DNA of 64,000 nucleotides from Fibrobacter succinogenes (GCA_902761355.1 CACWJY010000001.1:62001-126000), one strand, 5' to 3'; numbered from the stretch's first letter, positions 52,294 to 61,386 are shown. Numbers and translations are program-made. Notes: a model not told the origin generated them from the sequence alone.

Positions 52294-53775
52294 ATGTCTG
52301 GAAAGGTTTACTTGATTGGTGCTGGCCCCGGGGATCCTGGCCTTTTGACCCTCCGTGGCAAAGAAATCCTCGAACTTGCCGATGTGGTGGTGTACGACCG
52401 CCTAGTTTCGCCTGCTATTTTGGGAATGTGTAACCCTAAGGCGAAAATGGTCGATGTGGGCAAGATGCCGACGCATCATAAGGTAAAACAGTCCGAAATC
52501 AATAAGCTCTTGGTACAATTTGCGGGGGAATATCCGCAGGGTGTTGTTGCCCGACTTAAGGGCGGAGACCCGTTTGTATTTGGCCGCGGTGGTGAAGAAG
52601 CTCTGGAACTTGTGGATGCTGGTGTGGAATTTGAAATTGTTCCGGGCATTACTTCTGCGATTTCGGTGCCTGCCTATGCAGGAATTCCTGTGAGTCATCG
52701 CGGAATTGCAACCAGTTTCCATATTATCACAGGGCATGAAAAATCCGACCTCTCTCTTGACTTTGATGCTCTTGCCAAGTGCCCTGGTACGCTCATCTTT
52801 TTGATGGGCATTGCCAACATGGATCTCATTGCTAAGCGTTTGATAGAATGTGGCAAAGATCCAAAGACGCCGCTTGCCTTTATAGAAAAGGGAACGACCC
52901 CGTACCAGCGTACCGTGATGGCGACGCTTGAAACGGCGGGGGAGACCATTGTACGCGATAATGTGACCGCCCCTGCAATTACGATTATGGGTGGCGTTGT
53001 GGAACTTGGCAAGACTCTTGCATGGAAAAAGAACTTGCCGCTGTCTGGCAAACGTCTGGTAGTGACTCGCGCTGCTAAACAGGCTAGCGGAATTACTGCA
53101 CGCCTTATGGCGCTTGGTGCCGAAGTTATCGAAACTCCGATGATCGAGACTCGTTCGCTTGATATTCGGAATTGGGCAGACCTTGCAAATTACGATCTCC
53201 TTGCTTTTACGAGTACGAACGGAGTTGAAAGTTTCTTTAAGCAATTGTTGGCTTCTGGTAGAGATATCCGAGAACTTGCGGGTAAAAAAATAGCGAGTGT
53301 CGGGAAAATCACCGAGAAGAAACTGCTGGAATACGGCATTCGCTGCGATTATGTTCCCGAAGATCATACCGGCGAAGGTTTGGGTAAACTGCTTGCTGAG
53401 AAGTGTTCTGTTGGAGAATTGAATGATTCTCGTATCTTGCTGCTTCAGGGCAACCTTGCTGATGACACCTTGATGAAACTGCTTCCGAAGGCGACTCGCT
53501 GGGTGGTCTATGAAACTACCCCTGTAGCAGAGCTCCCAGACTGGAAACGTGAAGCTATTGAAAGTGCAAATGCCGTTGTTTTTGCTAGTAGCAGCGCCGT
53601 TGAAAATTTTGTAAAGTTAAATGCCCGTGTTAATTCATTAGCGTTTTGCATTGGTCGCATGACCGAGGCGTCTGCGAAAAAGGCCGGCTTTGAAACGATG
53701 ACTTCTGACGAAACCACGATGGATTCGCTAGTAAAGAAAGTTGCTGAATACTATGTTGCTGGGGAGAACGCTTAA
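52294..53775 (+). CDS. cobA-hemD: Fused uroporphyrinogen-III C-methyltransferase / uroporphyrinogen-III synthase
   Basis: 493 aa from the ATG at 52294, the usual CobA N-terminus (MSGKVYLIGAGPGDPGL). The methyltransferase domain (1-245) has VVYDRLVS, RLKGGDPFVFGRGGEE and PGITSAISVPAYAGIP. The HemD domain (about 250-490) starts KRLVVTRAAKQASGI and contains LAFTSTNGVESFF and VVFASSSAVENF. HemD closes hydroxymethylbilane to uroporphyrinogen III; CobA methylates it to precorrin-2. The fusion channels the intermediate to sirohaem. The next gene, which finishes sirohaem, overlaps by one base. A start at 52216 would add non-conserved residues. Confidence 0.95.
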   Translation: MSGKVYLIGAGPGDPGLLTLRGKEILELADVVVYDRLVSPAILGMCNPKAKMVDVGKMPTHHKVKQSEINKLLVQFAGEYPQGVVARLKGGDPFVFGRGGEEALELVDAGVEFEIVPGITSAISVPAYAGIPVSHRGIATSFHIITGHEKSDLSLDFDALAKCPGTLIFLMGIANMDLIAKRLIECGKDPKTPLAFIEKGTTPYQRTVMATLETAGETIVRDNVTAPAITIMGGVVELGKTLAWKKNLPLSGKRLVVTRAAKQASGITARLMALGAEVIETPMIETRSLDIRNWADLANYDLLAFTSTNGVESFFKQLLASGRDIRELAGKKIASVGKITEKKLLEYGIRCDYVPEDHTGEGLGKLLAEKCSVGELNDSRILLLQGNLADDTLMKLLPKATRWVVYETTPVAELPDWKREAIESANAVVFASSSAVENFVKLNARVNSLAFCIGRMTEASAKKAGFETMTSDETTMDSLVKKVAEYYVAGENA

Positions 53776-54707
53776 TGAAGGCTATCCTCATCATTGCACA
53801 TCACTGTATTTTGCCTGGGGCTTACAAGGGTTTTGAAGAAATCATGGATAAATTGCACCATGATTTGCCCGGTACGAGAGTGGCGAGTACAAGTCTGTTG
53901 GATTTAGAAAATGACCTGCGGACGTTGCTTCGCGAGGATGTGGAATCGGTAACGCTTTTGCCGTACCTCCTTTTGAATGGTCAGCATACCAAGAACGATG
54001 TGCCCAAGGTTGTCGCTCGTTTGCAGGCAGAATATCCGCAGATTCCGATTACCTTGTTGCCGTGCCTTGGCGACTGGAAAGAATTTGCCAACATGGTGGT
54101 GGATGGCGTTCGTTCTGCCCAGAAGAAAACTGAACGCGTTATTGCGAGTCCCGAAGGGGCTAAGCAATCCATGCCTTCACAAAATCGATCTCTATTCTCA
54201 ATCGAGTTGAATCTCGATGGGCGTAACGTTCTTGTTGTAGGGGGCGGCCGTATTGCCTTGCGTAAGGTCAAGACCCTTTTGCCCACGGGTGCCCGCATTA
54301 CGGTTGTTGCTCCGCAGTTTGATCCTGAATTTGAAACGCTTGCATCCGTCGATAAGGTCCCTGAGCTAAGCCGAAGGGCCGAATCGGCGTCGATTACGTT
54401 GAAAAAGCGTCCTTACGAACCGCTCGATCTTCGGGGAATCTTTATGGTTTTCATTTGCACCGACCAACCCGCTGTAAATGCGGTGGTGTCAAATGATGCC
54501 CGCGCTCGTCGTATTTTGGTGAATAATGCCTGCGACTACCTCGACGGAGACTTCATTGTTCCTGCTCGCATGGATTTTGGCGAAAATATTGCTGTAACTG
54601 TTTCTACTCAGGGCCGAGCCCCTTCGCTAGCCAAAAAACTTAAGCAAAAGATTCAGTCTGAATGGGCCGAAGAACTTTCGCAAATTGAGCGAAATTTCAA
54701 TAAATAA
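53775..54707 (+). CDS. Fused CbiX-type chelatase / precorrin-2 dehydrogenase
   Basis: 310 aa. The N-terminal half (1-118) is a short CbiX/SirB-like chelatase: LIIAHHC with His9/10 and LLNGQHTKNDVP with a second histidine near residue 71. The C-terminal half (about 145-310) is a SirC/CysG-type dehydrogenase: NVLVVGGGRIALRKV, ITVVAPQFDPEFE, CTDQPAVNAVV and STQGRAPSLAKKLK. Together they oxidise precorrin-2 and insert iron to make sirohaem. The linker (VIASPEGAKQSMPSQN) is encoded by a palindromic repeat, and a second unrelated repeat encodes VPELSRRAES in the dehydrogenase domain. Domain order is the reverse of some CysG fusions. Confidence 0.88.
   Translation: MKAILIIAHHCILPGAYKGFEEIMDKLHHDLPGTRVASTSLLDLENDLRTLLREDVESVTLLPYLLLNGQHTKNDVPKVVARLQAEYPQIPITLLPCLGDWKEFANMVVDGVRSAQKKTERVIASPEGAKQSMPSQNRSLFSIELNLDGRNVLVVGGGRIALRKVKTLLPTGARITVVAPQFDPEFETLASVDKVPELSRRAESASITLKKRPYEPLDLRGIFMVFICTDQPAVNAVVSNDARARRILVNNACDYLDGDFIVPARMDFGENIAVTVSTQGRAPSLAKKLKQKIQSEWAEELSQIERNFNK
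54136..54170. repeat. Palindromic repeat copy encoding the chelatase-dehydrogenase linker
   Basis: gttattgcgag ... taagcaatcc with outer stem attgc/gcaat and inner stem ccc/ggg around gaa. It is read in the same frame as the hemC copy (VI ... QS). Confidence 0.8.
54356..54380. repeat. Second palindromic repeat type (ccctgagc...gaaggg) inside the dehydrogenase domain
   Basis: ggtccctgagc and gaagggcc flank ctaagcc; CCCT pairs with AGGG and outer GG with CC with one bulged base. This resembles a widespread bacterial repeat of the form CCCTGAGCNNNTCGAAGGG. Translated in frame as KVPELSRRA. Confidence 0.6.
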
Positions 54708-54833
54708 GGCGTTCTTCTCCAAAAATTGTTTGTGATAGGCATCATAATGTTCCAAGTTGGAATATTATCATGTTGTTTTTTTTCTTAAAAAAAGTATATT
54801 CTTTGAAAGAAAAACATATCAAAGGAGCTTTCT

Positions 54834-55925
54834 ATGAAAAAACTCTTCTTTATTGCGCTTGTCGCATCGATGGCTATGCTCGCTGCCTGTGGTAGCGATT
54901 CTTCCAGCTCGCCAACCGGAGCTTCCGGTTCTGGGCAATTTTCGTCAAAATCTGTAGCCGCATTCTTCCCGACGGGCTACAAGACCGAAGATGTAGTGGC
55001 GTGGTTTGCAACTGATGTCCAGACGGTCAATGAGGGCAATCAAACAAAGACTTTGCTCGACGCCGTTTATCTGTTTAAGGATGGATCGTTCGTTGCAACA
55101 GAAAGTAAGTTGAAAGTCAAGTCGGATAAAACGACGCTTTCTAATGACATTGCGACTACGGGTACTTGGAGTGGAACCAGTAATGATTTCCAGAACGGCT
55201 CGTTTGAGATTTCATTTGTGTTCGAAAGTGAAAATGGTAGTACGCAAGACATGACTCTGCCTATTGAAATCAAGAATGGTGTGTTCACGATGAGTCCCAT
55301 GGGGGATTATTCATTAACCTTCAAATTGCAGTCGTCCAAGGTGCCGACTCCGGCTGAAACCGGTGATATTGTCGAAAAGGCTGATTCCGGCACAAATTCT
55401 TCGAACGCCAATGAAGTTTGTTCTGTTACAAGTTCAGGAAACACCGTAACGATGGTCGCCAAGATGGACGGTGTCGTTTCCCAAATGAGTGCGACTATTG
55501 ACGGTGAATATATTGTTTATACCATAGACGGGCGATCAGAGACTCAGCCGAGAGACGGTGTGACGCTTGCTCAATTGAAAGCAGAAGCTGATGAAAGTTG
55601 TGAAGAAATGAAACGGTATGCTGCTGATTATGATAATGATGACTATGAAGATGATTATGACGATGATGATTATTATGATGATGGTGAAGAAACTTCTGCT
55701 CCCGATATCTCCGGTATGACTTGCGAAGTCAGGATCGGTGATAATTCGGTGGCTGTAGTGACCTCCATGATGGGCTATTCGTCAACAACCGTTTACACAC
55801 TGACGGATTCAGGTTATATGATCACTTATGAAGGAGAAGACGAAGAACCATTTGAGGTTCCGACGCCAATGACCATGGAAGGGCTAAAATCGATGGCTGA
55901 AAGCACCTGTGAGGCTTTTAAATAA
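54834..55925 (+). CDS. Lipoprotein with duplicated C-terminal domain and acidic Asp/Tyr stretch
   Basis: 363 aa. The lipobox is MLAAC, followed by a Ser-rich segment. Residues 35-170 form one domain (WFATDVQTVNEG, LFKDGSFVATESKL). Two related repeats follow (about 195-262 and 299-363), each with CxVxxxxNxVxxVxxM and ending SCEEM or TCEAF. Between them lies an extreme acidic stretch of Asp, Tyr and Glu (about 265-285). This might bind calcium or act as a charged spacer. AAAGGAG precedes the ATG. It separates the chelatase gene from hemB on the same strand but has its own TATATT box and a terminator. Confidence 0.7.
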   Translation: MKKLFFIALVASMAMLAACGSDSSSSPTGASGSGQFSSKSVAAFFPTGYKTEDVVAWFATDVQTVNEGNQTKTLLDAVYLFKDGSFVATESKLKVKSDKTTLSNDIATTGTWSGTSNDFQNGSFEISFVFESENGSTQDMTLPIEIKNGVFTMSPMGDYSLTFKLQSSKVPTPAETGDIVEKADSGTNSSNANEVCSVTSSGNTVTMVAKMDGVVSQMSATIDGEYIVYTIDGRSETQPRDGVTLAQLKAEADESCEEMKRYAADYDNDDYEDDYDDDDYYDDGEETSAPDISGMTCEVRIGDNSVAVVTSMMGYSSTTVYTLTDSGYMITYEGEDEEPFEVPTPMTMEGLKSMAESTCEAFK

Positions 55926-55932
55926 TAAAAAT

Positions 55933-55958
55933 AATCCAGCTTTCGAGCTGGATTTTTT
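55933..55958 (+). terminator. Rho-independent terminator
   Basis: aatccagct and agctggatt pair over 9 bp around a ttcg tetraloop, followed by TTTT. Confidence 0.9.
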
Positions 55959-55989
55959 GTTATATTGAAAACAAAATAAGGAGAATATT

Positions 55990-56961
55990 ATGGTTATCCG
56001 TCCACGTCGCTTACGCAAGAATGAAACCATCCGCAACATGGTGGCTGAAACGGCCGTGAACCCTGATGCGCTTGTTTACCCGATGTTTGTGGTTGAAGGT
56101 GAAGGTGTCAAGGAAGAAATTCCTTCGATGCCGGGCCAGTATCGATTTTCGATTGATGAAATTCTGAAGGAACTCGATGGTTGCGTGGCGCTTGGACTCA
56201 AATCAATTCTCTTGTTCGGCATTCCGAGTTTTAAGGATGAAATTGCTTCGTCTGCTTATGATGACGATGGCATTGTGCAGCGTGCTGTTCGCTCCATTAA
56301 GGCGAAGTTTCCTGAACTGTACGTGATTACCGATGTGTGCCTTTGCGAATACATGAGCCATGGCCATTGCGGCATTGTCAAAGAAGACGGTGATGTTGAT
56401 AATGATCCGACACTTGAACTTTTGGCAAAAACGGCGCTTTCGCATGCGGAGGCGGGGGCCGATATGGTGGCTCCGAGCGACATGATGGATGGTCGCGTAG
56501 CGGCGATTCGCGAAAAGCTGGATGCGAACGGCTTCACGAATTTGCCGATTATGGCTTATAGTGCAAAGTTTGCTAGCGCCTATTATGGTCCGTTCCGCGA
56601 TGCTGCAGATTCTGCTCCGCATTTTGGAAACCGTAAAAGCTACCAGATGGATGTACGCAATGGTCGTGAAGCTCTACACGAAGTAGAACTTGACTTAGAA
56701 GAAGGTGCTGACATTGTGATGGTAAAACCGGGACTTGCTTTCCTTGATGTTCTGCGTCAAACTGCAGACATGAGTAATGTCCCTGTTGCTGTGTATAATG
56801 TGAGTGGCGAATATTCGATGGTCAAGGCGGCTGCAAAAATGGGCTGGATTGACGAAAATTCCATTATTCGCGAAAATTTGATTGCCTTTAAGCGTGCCGG
56901 AGCTGATATTATTATCACTTATCACGCCAAGGAAACTCTCGAAAAGGGTCTTTTAAAGTAA
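55990..56961 (+). CDS. hemB: 5-Aminolaevulinate dehydratase (porphobilinogen synthase)
   Basis: 323 aa. The zinc-site type is visible as [15 protein letters not shown], the cysteine-rich form of zinc-dependent enzymes. The catalytic lysines are in [13 protein letters not shown] (about 192) and [11 protein letters not shown] (about 246). It condenses two aminolaevulinates to porphobilinogen. AAGGAG precedes the ATG and a TATATT box lies about 30 nt upstream, so it is transcribed independently of the lipoprotein before it. A hairpin (cctaccca/tgggtagg, 56996-57020) and a terminator follow. Confidence 0.96.
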   Translation: MVIRPRRLRKNETIRNMVAETAVNPDALVYPMFVVEGEGVKEEIPSMPGQYRFSIDEILKELDGCVALGLKSILLFGIPSFKDEIASSAYDDDGIVQRAVRSIKAKFPELYVITDVCLCEYMSHGHCGIVKEDGDVDNDPTLELLAKTALSHAEAGADMVAPSDMMDGRVAAIREKLDANGFTNLPIMAYSAKFASAYYGPFRDAADSAPHFGNRKSYQMDVRNGREALHEVELDLEEGADIVMVKPGLAFLDVLRQTADMSNVPVAVYNVSGEYSMVKAAAKMGWIDENSIIRENLIAFKRAGADIIITYHAKETLEKGLLK

Positions 56962-57046
56962 ATTTGTTCTAAATCTTTGATTGATAACAACTTAACCTAC
57001 CCAGAGCTAAAATGGGTAGGCTGCACAATAGTCTTCTTTAAGAAAA

Positions 57047-57076
57047 AAATCCGACCCTAAGGGCCGGATTTTTTTT
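57047..57076. terminator. Bidirectional terminator between hemB and the FISUMP lipoprotein genes
   Basis: aaatccgaccc pairs with gggccggattt (one mismatch) around taa; A tract on the left and T tract on the right serve both strands. Confidence 0.8.
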
Positions 57077-57077
57077 G

Positions 57078-58421
57078 TTAATCGTCTGCGGTACTCGAGG
57101 AAGTTGTTTCTTCTGTCTCTGAACTGCTTGATGATGACGCTTTTGCTGAACTGCTGGATTGCTCTGCATCGGCAGAACTACTTGATGTTGATTCTTGTTC
57201 GCTACTAGAAGAAATTTCGTGTGTAACGGAACTTGATGAAGATAGATCTACTTTGCTAGACGAACTTTCTGGTGATGCTGAGCTAGATGATGATGTGATT
57301 TTGCTGCTAGAAGACGCGGGAGCGTTTGACGAACTGGATTGTACGGCGCTACTAGAGGATTTTGGTGCGCCTCTGAGGCAACGTATGTGGTAGGCTTTTT
57401 CGTATCTACCATTCTTTGAATAGCTGGCACCTGCATACATGTATGTGTTGGGTAAACTGTAGTAGCCAAGGTATTCTTGCGTATTGTAGATTTCAACAGC
57501 CATGATAACGTTTTCTGGTAGCAGCGTAAATCCTGATGCGTTGGTATTTTCGAGTACGCGTGCGGTATCACCTTCATACCACCCGAATTGCGACCTAAGT
57601 GATTCTGTGGTTGTGTTTTCAATAAGAGATGCTACATCTCCTCTGCCTGGTAAACTCCAACCTTTGGGACAGGCATTGGGTTTGTCAACATAGCTGTAGT
57701 AATATCCGCCAATCTTGCAATATTTGGGATTATTTCGATAGCAATTCTTTCCTCCTTCGAACATGGTGTCGCCGGGGACCTTGTATCGTAGATTTTCGGC
57801 CATCCATTCGAGATTCCCGATAACAACCGTCTTGTAAACTTCACCATCGCGTTCGTCTGTGAATGTTCCATATTTTGCGGTAGATGTATGTAGTTCGTCT
57901 AGTGAATAGTCGTAGGCGTGCATTCGGCGCCAGTAAGGCGGTTCGCATACAAAATCGGCTAGATAATTGAGTTTGGTGCTGTCTTTTTGCCTCATTCTTT
58001 CGCCTTCGCGGTCGGTGGTGCATTTGCCGAATAAGGCGATGGTGTAGTAGACGGAACTGGAGGATTGTTCCGAAGACGAACTCGTTGCTGACGATGAGGA
58101 AGACGAAGAATTTGGACTAGAAGAAGTCCCGCTAGAAGATCCTGTGTGAGAAGAGCTTGATTCGCTTGCAGAACTGCTAGAAATGATGTTCTCGGTGTTG
58201 ACAAGAATCTCGTTCTGCCATTTGTTGTCGGTACATTTGTACTTGGTGTTTTCTTTTTGTACGTAATAGGTGATGTCATTTAGCTTGTCTGTGCACTTGG
58301 GTAAGTCGCTGTATGTCTTGACTTCACCAAAAGCGAGTACCGGTGATGCTGTAATGCTTTTATCTTCGTCACAGGCAATTAAAAGAATAAAAATCGATAA
58401 TAATGCAGCAAACTTCTTCAT
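57078..58421 (-). CDS. FISUMP lipoprotein with serine-rich linker and serine-rich C-terminal tail
   Basis: 447 aa. The lipobox is LLIAC. A small domain (about 30-72: LPKCTDKLNDITYYV) precedes a serine linker (about 80-125) and a FISUMP domain (about 165-352: KTVVIGNLEWMAENLRY, ACPKGWSLPGRGD, HIRCLRG). The last 95 residues are almost only short Ser runs with spacers (SSSSxV/A/P units) to the end. A serine-rich tail at the very C-terminus, with nothing after it, is unusual since such stretches normally join domains. It is coupled to the upstream FISUMP gene by a one-base gap. Confidence 0.78.
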   Translation of the reverse strand: MKKFAALLSIFILLIACDEDKSITASPVLAFGEVKTYSDLPKCTDKLNDITYYVQKENTKYKCTDNKWQNEILVNTENIISSSSASESSSSHTGSSSGTSSSPNSSSSSSSATSSSSEQSSSSVYYTIALFGKCTTDREGERMRQKDSTKLNYLADFVCEPPYWRRMHAYDYSLDELHTSTAKYGTFTDERDGEVYKTVVIGNLEWMAENLRYKVPGDTMFEGGKNCYRNNPKYCKIGGYYYSYVDKPNACPKGWSLPGRGDVASLIENTTTESLRSQFGWYEGDTARVLENTNASGFTLLPENVIMAVEIYNTQEYLGYYSLPNTYMYAGASYSKNGRYEKAYHIRCLRGAPKSSSSAVQSSSSNAPASSSSKITSSSSSASPESSSSKVDLSSSSSVTHEISSSSEQESTSSSSADAEQSSSSAKASSSSSSETEETTSSSTADD

Positions 58422-58422
58422 T

Positions 58423-59991
58423 CTATTCCCCTTCCTTTTCGTCCTTCACGCAACGGACTCTTGATGCATAGTTTTGACGGAGATTTGCCTGTCCGTAGTA
58501 AAAATGATCACCTGAAATATCAACAAGAAATTGTATGGGAACGCTGCTTAAGCCGGTTGAATAGTAACCTGTGCTGCTGGTAAAGTAGGATTCACCGTCT
58601 TTTAAATCTAATCCAGTTTCTGAGGGAATTTTCCCGGTTGAATCTCTTGTGTAAATGACGCTTTCGATGGCGTTGTTTTTCCCATTGTACATATCTACGT
58701 AGAAGAACATGTTGAACCAATCTAGCCGTGTGGGCAATCTCCATCCTTCGGGGCAAATGTAATTCGGTTCGGGATATTCCATGGCTTGGTTGTAAGAGTA
58801 GTAGCACTCGTTTATTGTGTAGGGATAGCAGTCATCGGGATTGTCTTTAAAATGTAAATCTTCTGCCATCCACCATAGAGAACCTATCTTTATAATCTTG
58901 TAGACGTCGCCGTATCGATTGTCTGTCAGGGTTCCGGTTTTTATTTCATATTTATCGCTGTTGTCTTTTTCGATGCAGCGAATAAAAGCGTAGTTTGTTG
59001 CTTTGTTGTCTTCGTTAATAAAGTTGTAATGCCATGGCTTAAGGGTTACTTGTGATTTTTGAGAGGTCTCTGAGATGGACTTTGTGTAAGGTGAATAAAG
59101 GGTATACCAGAAAGGAATGGAGTCTGCGATTTCGTTGATGGTGTATCCTTTTGATTTAGGGTCTTGTTTTATAGGAAAACCTTTTATGTTAAAACCAAGT
59201 CGATTGGTCCCGGCTATAATGACGGTGTCTTTGTAAAGGTTCCAGGTTGTGTCAAATAGAGCCGATAAGTAATAGGCGCGGAATTCTGGGAGATTTAATT
59301 CTTCGGCGGCGTCTATAAGGCTTTCCCAATCGCTTGAATAGGGGAGTCTCCAGCCTTCGGGACAAATGTTGTCGCTAGGAGGAAAAATGCTAGATTCAAA
59401 AATGTCTTCTTCGTCCCAAAAATTGTCTCGAGTGATTTTGGGAACCCCTTTGACGCTGTAATTGTACATGGGCCCCATGGTTTTGCAGTTATCGCTTTCA
59501 CCTTTATAGCAGGCTGTAATACTTGATTCTCCGTCAGGAATATAGCGTAGGTTTGAGGCCATCCAACGTTTGCCGTTGACAATGACGGTCGGATATTTTT
59601 TATTGTCGCGGCTGTCGGTTAAAGTTCCTCCGTCGACATAGTGGTCTAGGTATTCCCAGTCGGTTTTAACGTATTCGTGGTATTCTTCTGTCGAACTGGA
59701 TGAACCGTATTTATTCTGTCCCGAAGAACTTGATTTGCTTGATTTTGCCGAAGATTTGTCCTTCCAGCTTTCGTTATCGCAAACCAAGGTTAAGCCAAGT
59801 TCCTTGATGTAGACTTTTTCACCATCGTATATTTGGGTACAGTTTGGCAGTTCCTTGATGCCTGAAATTTCTTCTGGCAGGGGAGTGACGTTGTAAATGT
59901 TTTCGTTAGAGCCGCAGGCGTTTAAAATAAAAAGTGCAGCTCCGATCAATAAACCGGATTTAACTCTATTGTTCCTCATTCCATGAAACAT
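58423..59991 (-). CDS. Lipoprotein with two FISUMP domains
   Basis: 522 aa from the ATG at 59991; the ATG at 59979 (MRNNRVKSG) gives a more usual leader. The lipobox is ILNAC. A short domain like that of the neighbouring gene (LPNCTQIYDGEKVYI) is followed by a short Ser/Lys linker and two FISUMP domains (about 135-340 and 345-520), recognisable from VIVNGKRWMASNLRY, ICPEGWRLPYSSDW and IIKIGSLWWMAEDLHF, ICPEGWRLPTRLDW, ending SRVRCVKD. The two lipoprotein genes form one transcription unit. Confidence 0.78.
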   Translation of the reverse strand: MFHGMRNNRVKSGLLIGAALFILNACGSNENIYNVTPLPEEISGIKELPNCTQIYDGEKVYIKELGLTLVCDNESWKDKSSAKSSKSSSSGQNKYGSSSSTEEYHEYVKTDWEYLDHYVDGGTLTDSRDNKKYPTVIVNGKRWMASNLRYIPDGESSITACYKGESDNCKTMGPMYNYSVKGVPKITRDNFWDEEDIFESSIFPPSDNICPEGWRLPYSSDWESLIDAAEELNLPEFRAYYLSALFDTTWNLYKDTVIIAGTNRLGFNIKGFPIKQDPKSKGYTINEIADSIPFWYTLYSPYTKSISETSQKSQVTLKPWHYNFINEDNKATNYAFIRCIEKDNSDKYEIKTGTLTDNRYGDVYKIIKIGSLWWMAEDLHFKDNPDDCYPYTINECYYSYNQAMEYPEPNYICPEGWRLPTRLDWFNMFFYVDMYNGKNNAIESVIYTRDSTGKIPSETGLDLKDGESYFTSSTGYYSTGLSSVPIQFLVDISGDHFYYGQANLRQNYASRVRCVKDEKEGE

Positions 59992-60018
59992 AGAAAATTT
60001 TTAGTTTGTTGAATTTCT

Positions 60019-60024
60019 ATTTTT
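60019..60024 (+). promoter_or_regulatory. TATTTT box 6 nt before ATG (leaderless-type promoter)
   Basis: TATTTT then gagtat and the hemL ATG at 60031; no Shine-Dalgarno. Confidence 0.55.
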
Positions 60025-60030
60025 GAGTAT

Positions 60031-61317
60031 ATGAAGCACAGTATTAGTGAAAAACTTTTTGCAGAAGCCAAGAACTTAATGCCGGGTGGTGTGAATAGCC
60101 CGGTGCGAGCCTATAGCAACGTTGGTGCTACGCCGCCATTTATTGCTCGGGCTAAGGGTAGCCATATTTACGATGTCGATGGTAACGATTACGTCGATTA
60201 CGTGGGCAGCTGGGGCCCGATGCTATTGGGACATGCCCATGACGCCGTGATTAAGGCGGTGGCAGAAACGGCTCAGAACGGTCTAAGTTTTGGTGCTCCC
60301 TGTGGACTTGAATCGGAACTCGCAAAGCTTGTGATGGAACTTGTGCCGAGTGTCGAAATGATTCGCATGGTGAACAGCGGTACCGAAGCCACGATGAGTG
60401 CTATTCGTGCGGCGCGAGGATTTACCGGTCGCGACAAGATTGTCAAGTTTGAAGGTTGCTATCACGGTCACAGCGATAGCCTGCTGATTAAAGCTGGTTC
60501 GGGAATGCTCACGACGGGTAAGCCGAGCAGCAAGGGCGTGCCGGCTGATTTGGCCAAGTACACGCTCACACTCCAGTATAATGATGTGGCTGGCGTGCGT
60601 GAATTATTTGATAAGATCGGCGATGAAATCGCGGGTGTGATTGTGGAGCCCGTGGCCGGGAATATGGGCGTGGTGCCTGCGAAACCCGAATTCTTGAAGG
60701 CGCTTTCTGAAGAAACCAAGAAGCATGGCGCGCTTTTGATTGTCGATGAAGTCATGACCGGTTTTCGTGTGGGTGTTCATTGTGCACAAGGTCTTTATGG
60801 CATCAAGCCGGACCTCACGACATTCGGCAAGATTATTGGCGGCGGCATGCCGGTGGGCGCTTATGGTGGCCGCCTGGATGTGATGCAGCAGATTGCGCCT
60901 CTCGGTGGAATTTACCAAGCCGGGACTTTATCGGGTAACCCGGTCGCAATGGCGGCTGGTCTTGCCACGATGCGCGAATTGAATTCGCACCCCGAATATT
61001 ATATCCGCGCCGAAAATAACACAAAGAAGCTGATTGCAGGCCTTGAAGAAGCTGCAAAATCGGCAGGGATTCCGCTGGCCACGAACCAGGTGGGCTCCAT
61101 GGGTTGTATCTTCTTTACCGAAGGCCCCGTCACCTGCTTTGCGGATGTGCAAAAGTCTGACTTGGAACTGTTTCGCAGATATTTCCTTGGCATGCTCGAT
61201 GAAGGTATTTACTTAGCTCCGAGCCAGTTCGAGGCGATTTTTGTGAGTGCGGCCCATACCGACGAAGATATCGACCGTACCATTGAAGCCGCCCGCAAGG
61301 TTTTCAAGTCTCTGTAA
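60031..61317 (+). CDS. hemL: Glutamate-1-semialdehyde 2,1-aminomutase
   Basis: 428 aa, standard length. [35 protein letters not shown], and [11 protein letters not shown] mark a class III aminotransferase. The PLP lysine is in [18 protein letters not shown] (about Lys267). It converts glutamate-1-semialdehyde from HemA to 5-aminolaevulinate. It has its own leaderless-type box and precedes ahbD by 69 nt including a palindromic repeat. Confidence 0.96.
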   Translation: MKHSISEKLFAEAKNLMPGGVNSPVRAYSNVGATPPFIARAKGSHIYDVDGNDYVDYVGSWGPMLLGHAHDAVIKAVAETAQNGLSFGAPCGLESELAKLVMELVPSVEMIRMVNSGTEATMSAIRAARGFTGRDKIVKFEGCYHGHSDSLLIKAGSGMLTTGKPSSKGVPADLAKYTLTLQYNDVAGVRELFDKIGDEIAGVIVEPVAGNMGVVPAKPEFLKALSEETKKHGALLIVDEVMTGFRVGVHCAQGLYGIKPDLTTFGKIIGGGMPVGAYGGRLDVMQQIAPLGGIYQAGTLSGNPVAMAAGLATMRELNSHPEYYIRAENNTKKLIAGLEEAAKSAGIPLATNQVGSMGCIFFTEGPVTCFADVQKSDLELFRRYFLGMLDEGIYLAPSQFEAIFVSAAHTDEDIDRTIEAARKVFKSL

Positions 61318-61330
61318 TTTCTATATTAAG

Positions 61331-61366
61331 ACGTCATTGCGAGGTGCCGCAGACAACGCGGCAATC
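61331..61366. repeat. Palindromic repeat (ATTGC/GCAAT type) between hemL and ahbD
   Basis: acgtcattgcgagg ... gcggcaatc, with inner stem gccgc/gcggc around agacaac. This is an intergenic member of the same family. Confidence 0.8.
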
Positions 61367-61386
61367 ATGTGATAAAGAGGATTTAA

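Noticed and set aside
56996..57020. cctaccca/tgggtagg hairpin after hemB as a terminator
   Set aside because: The stem is good but there is no T tract; the hairpin at 57047 is the better terminator.
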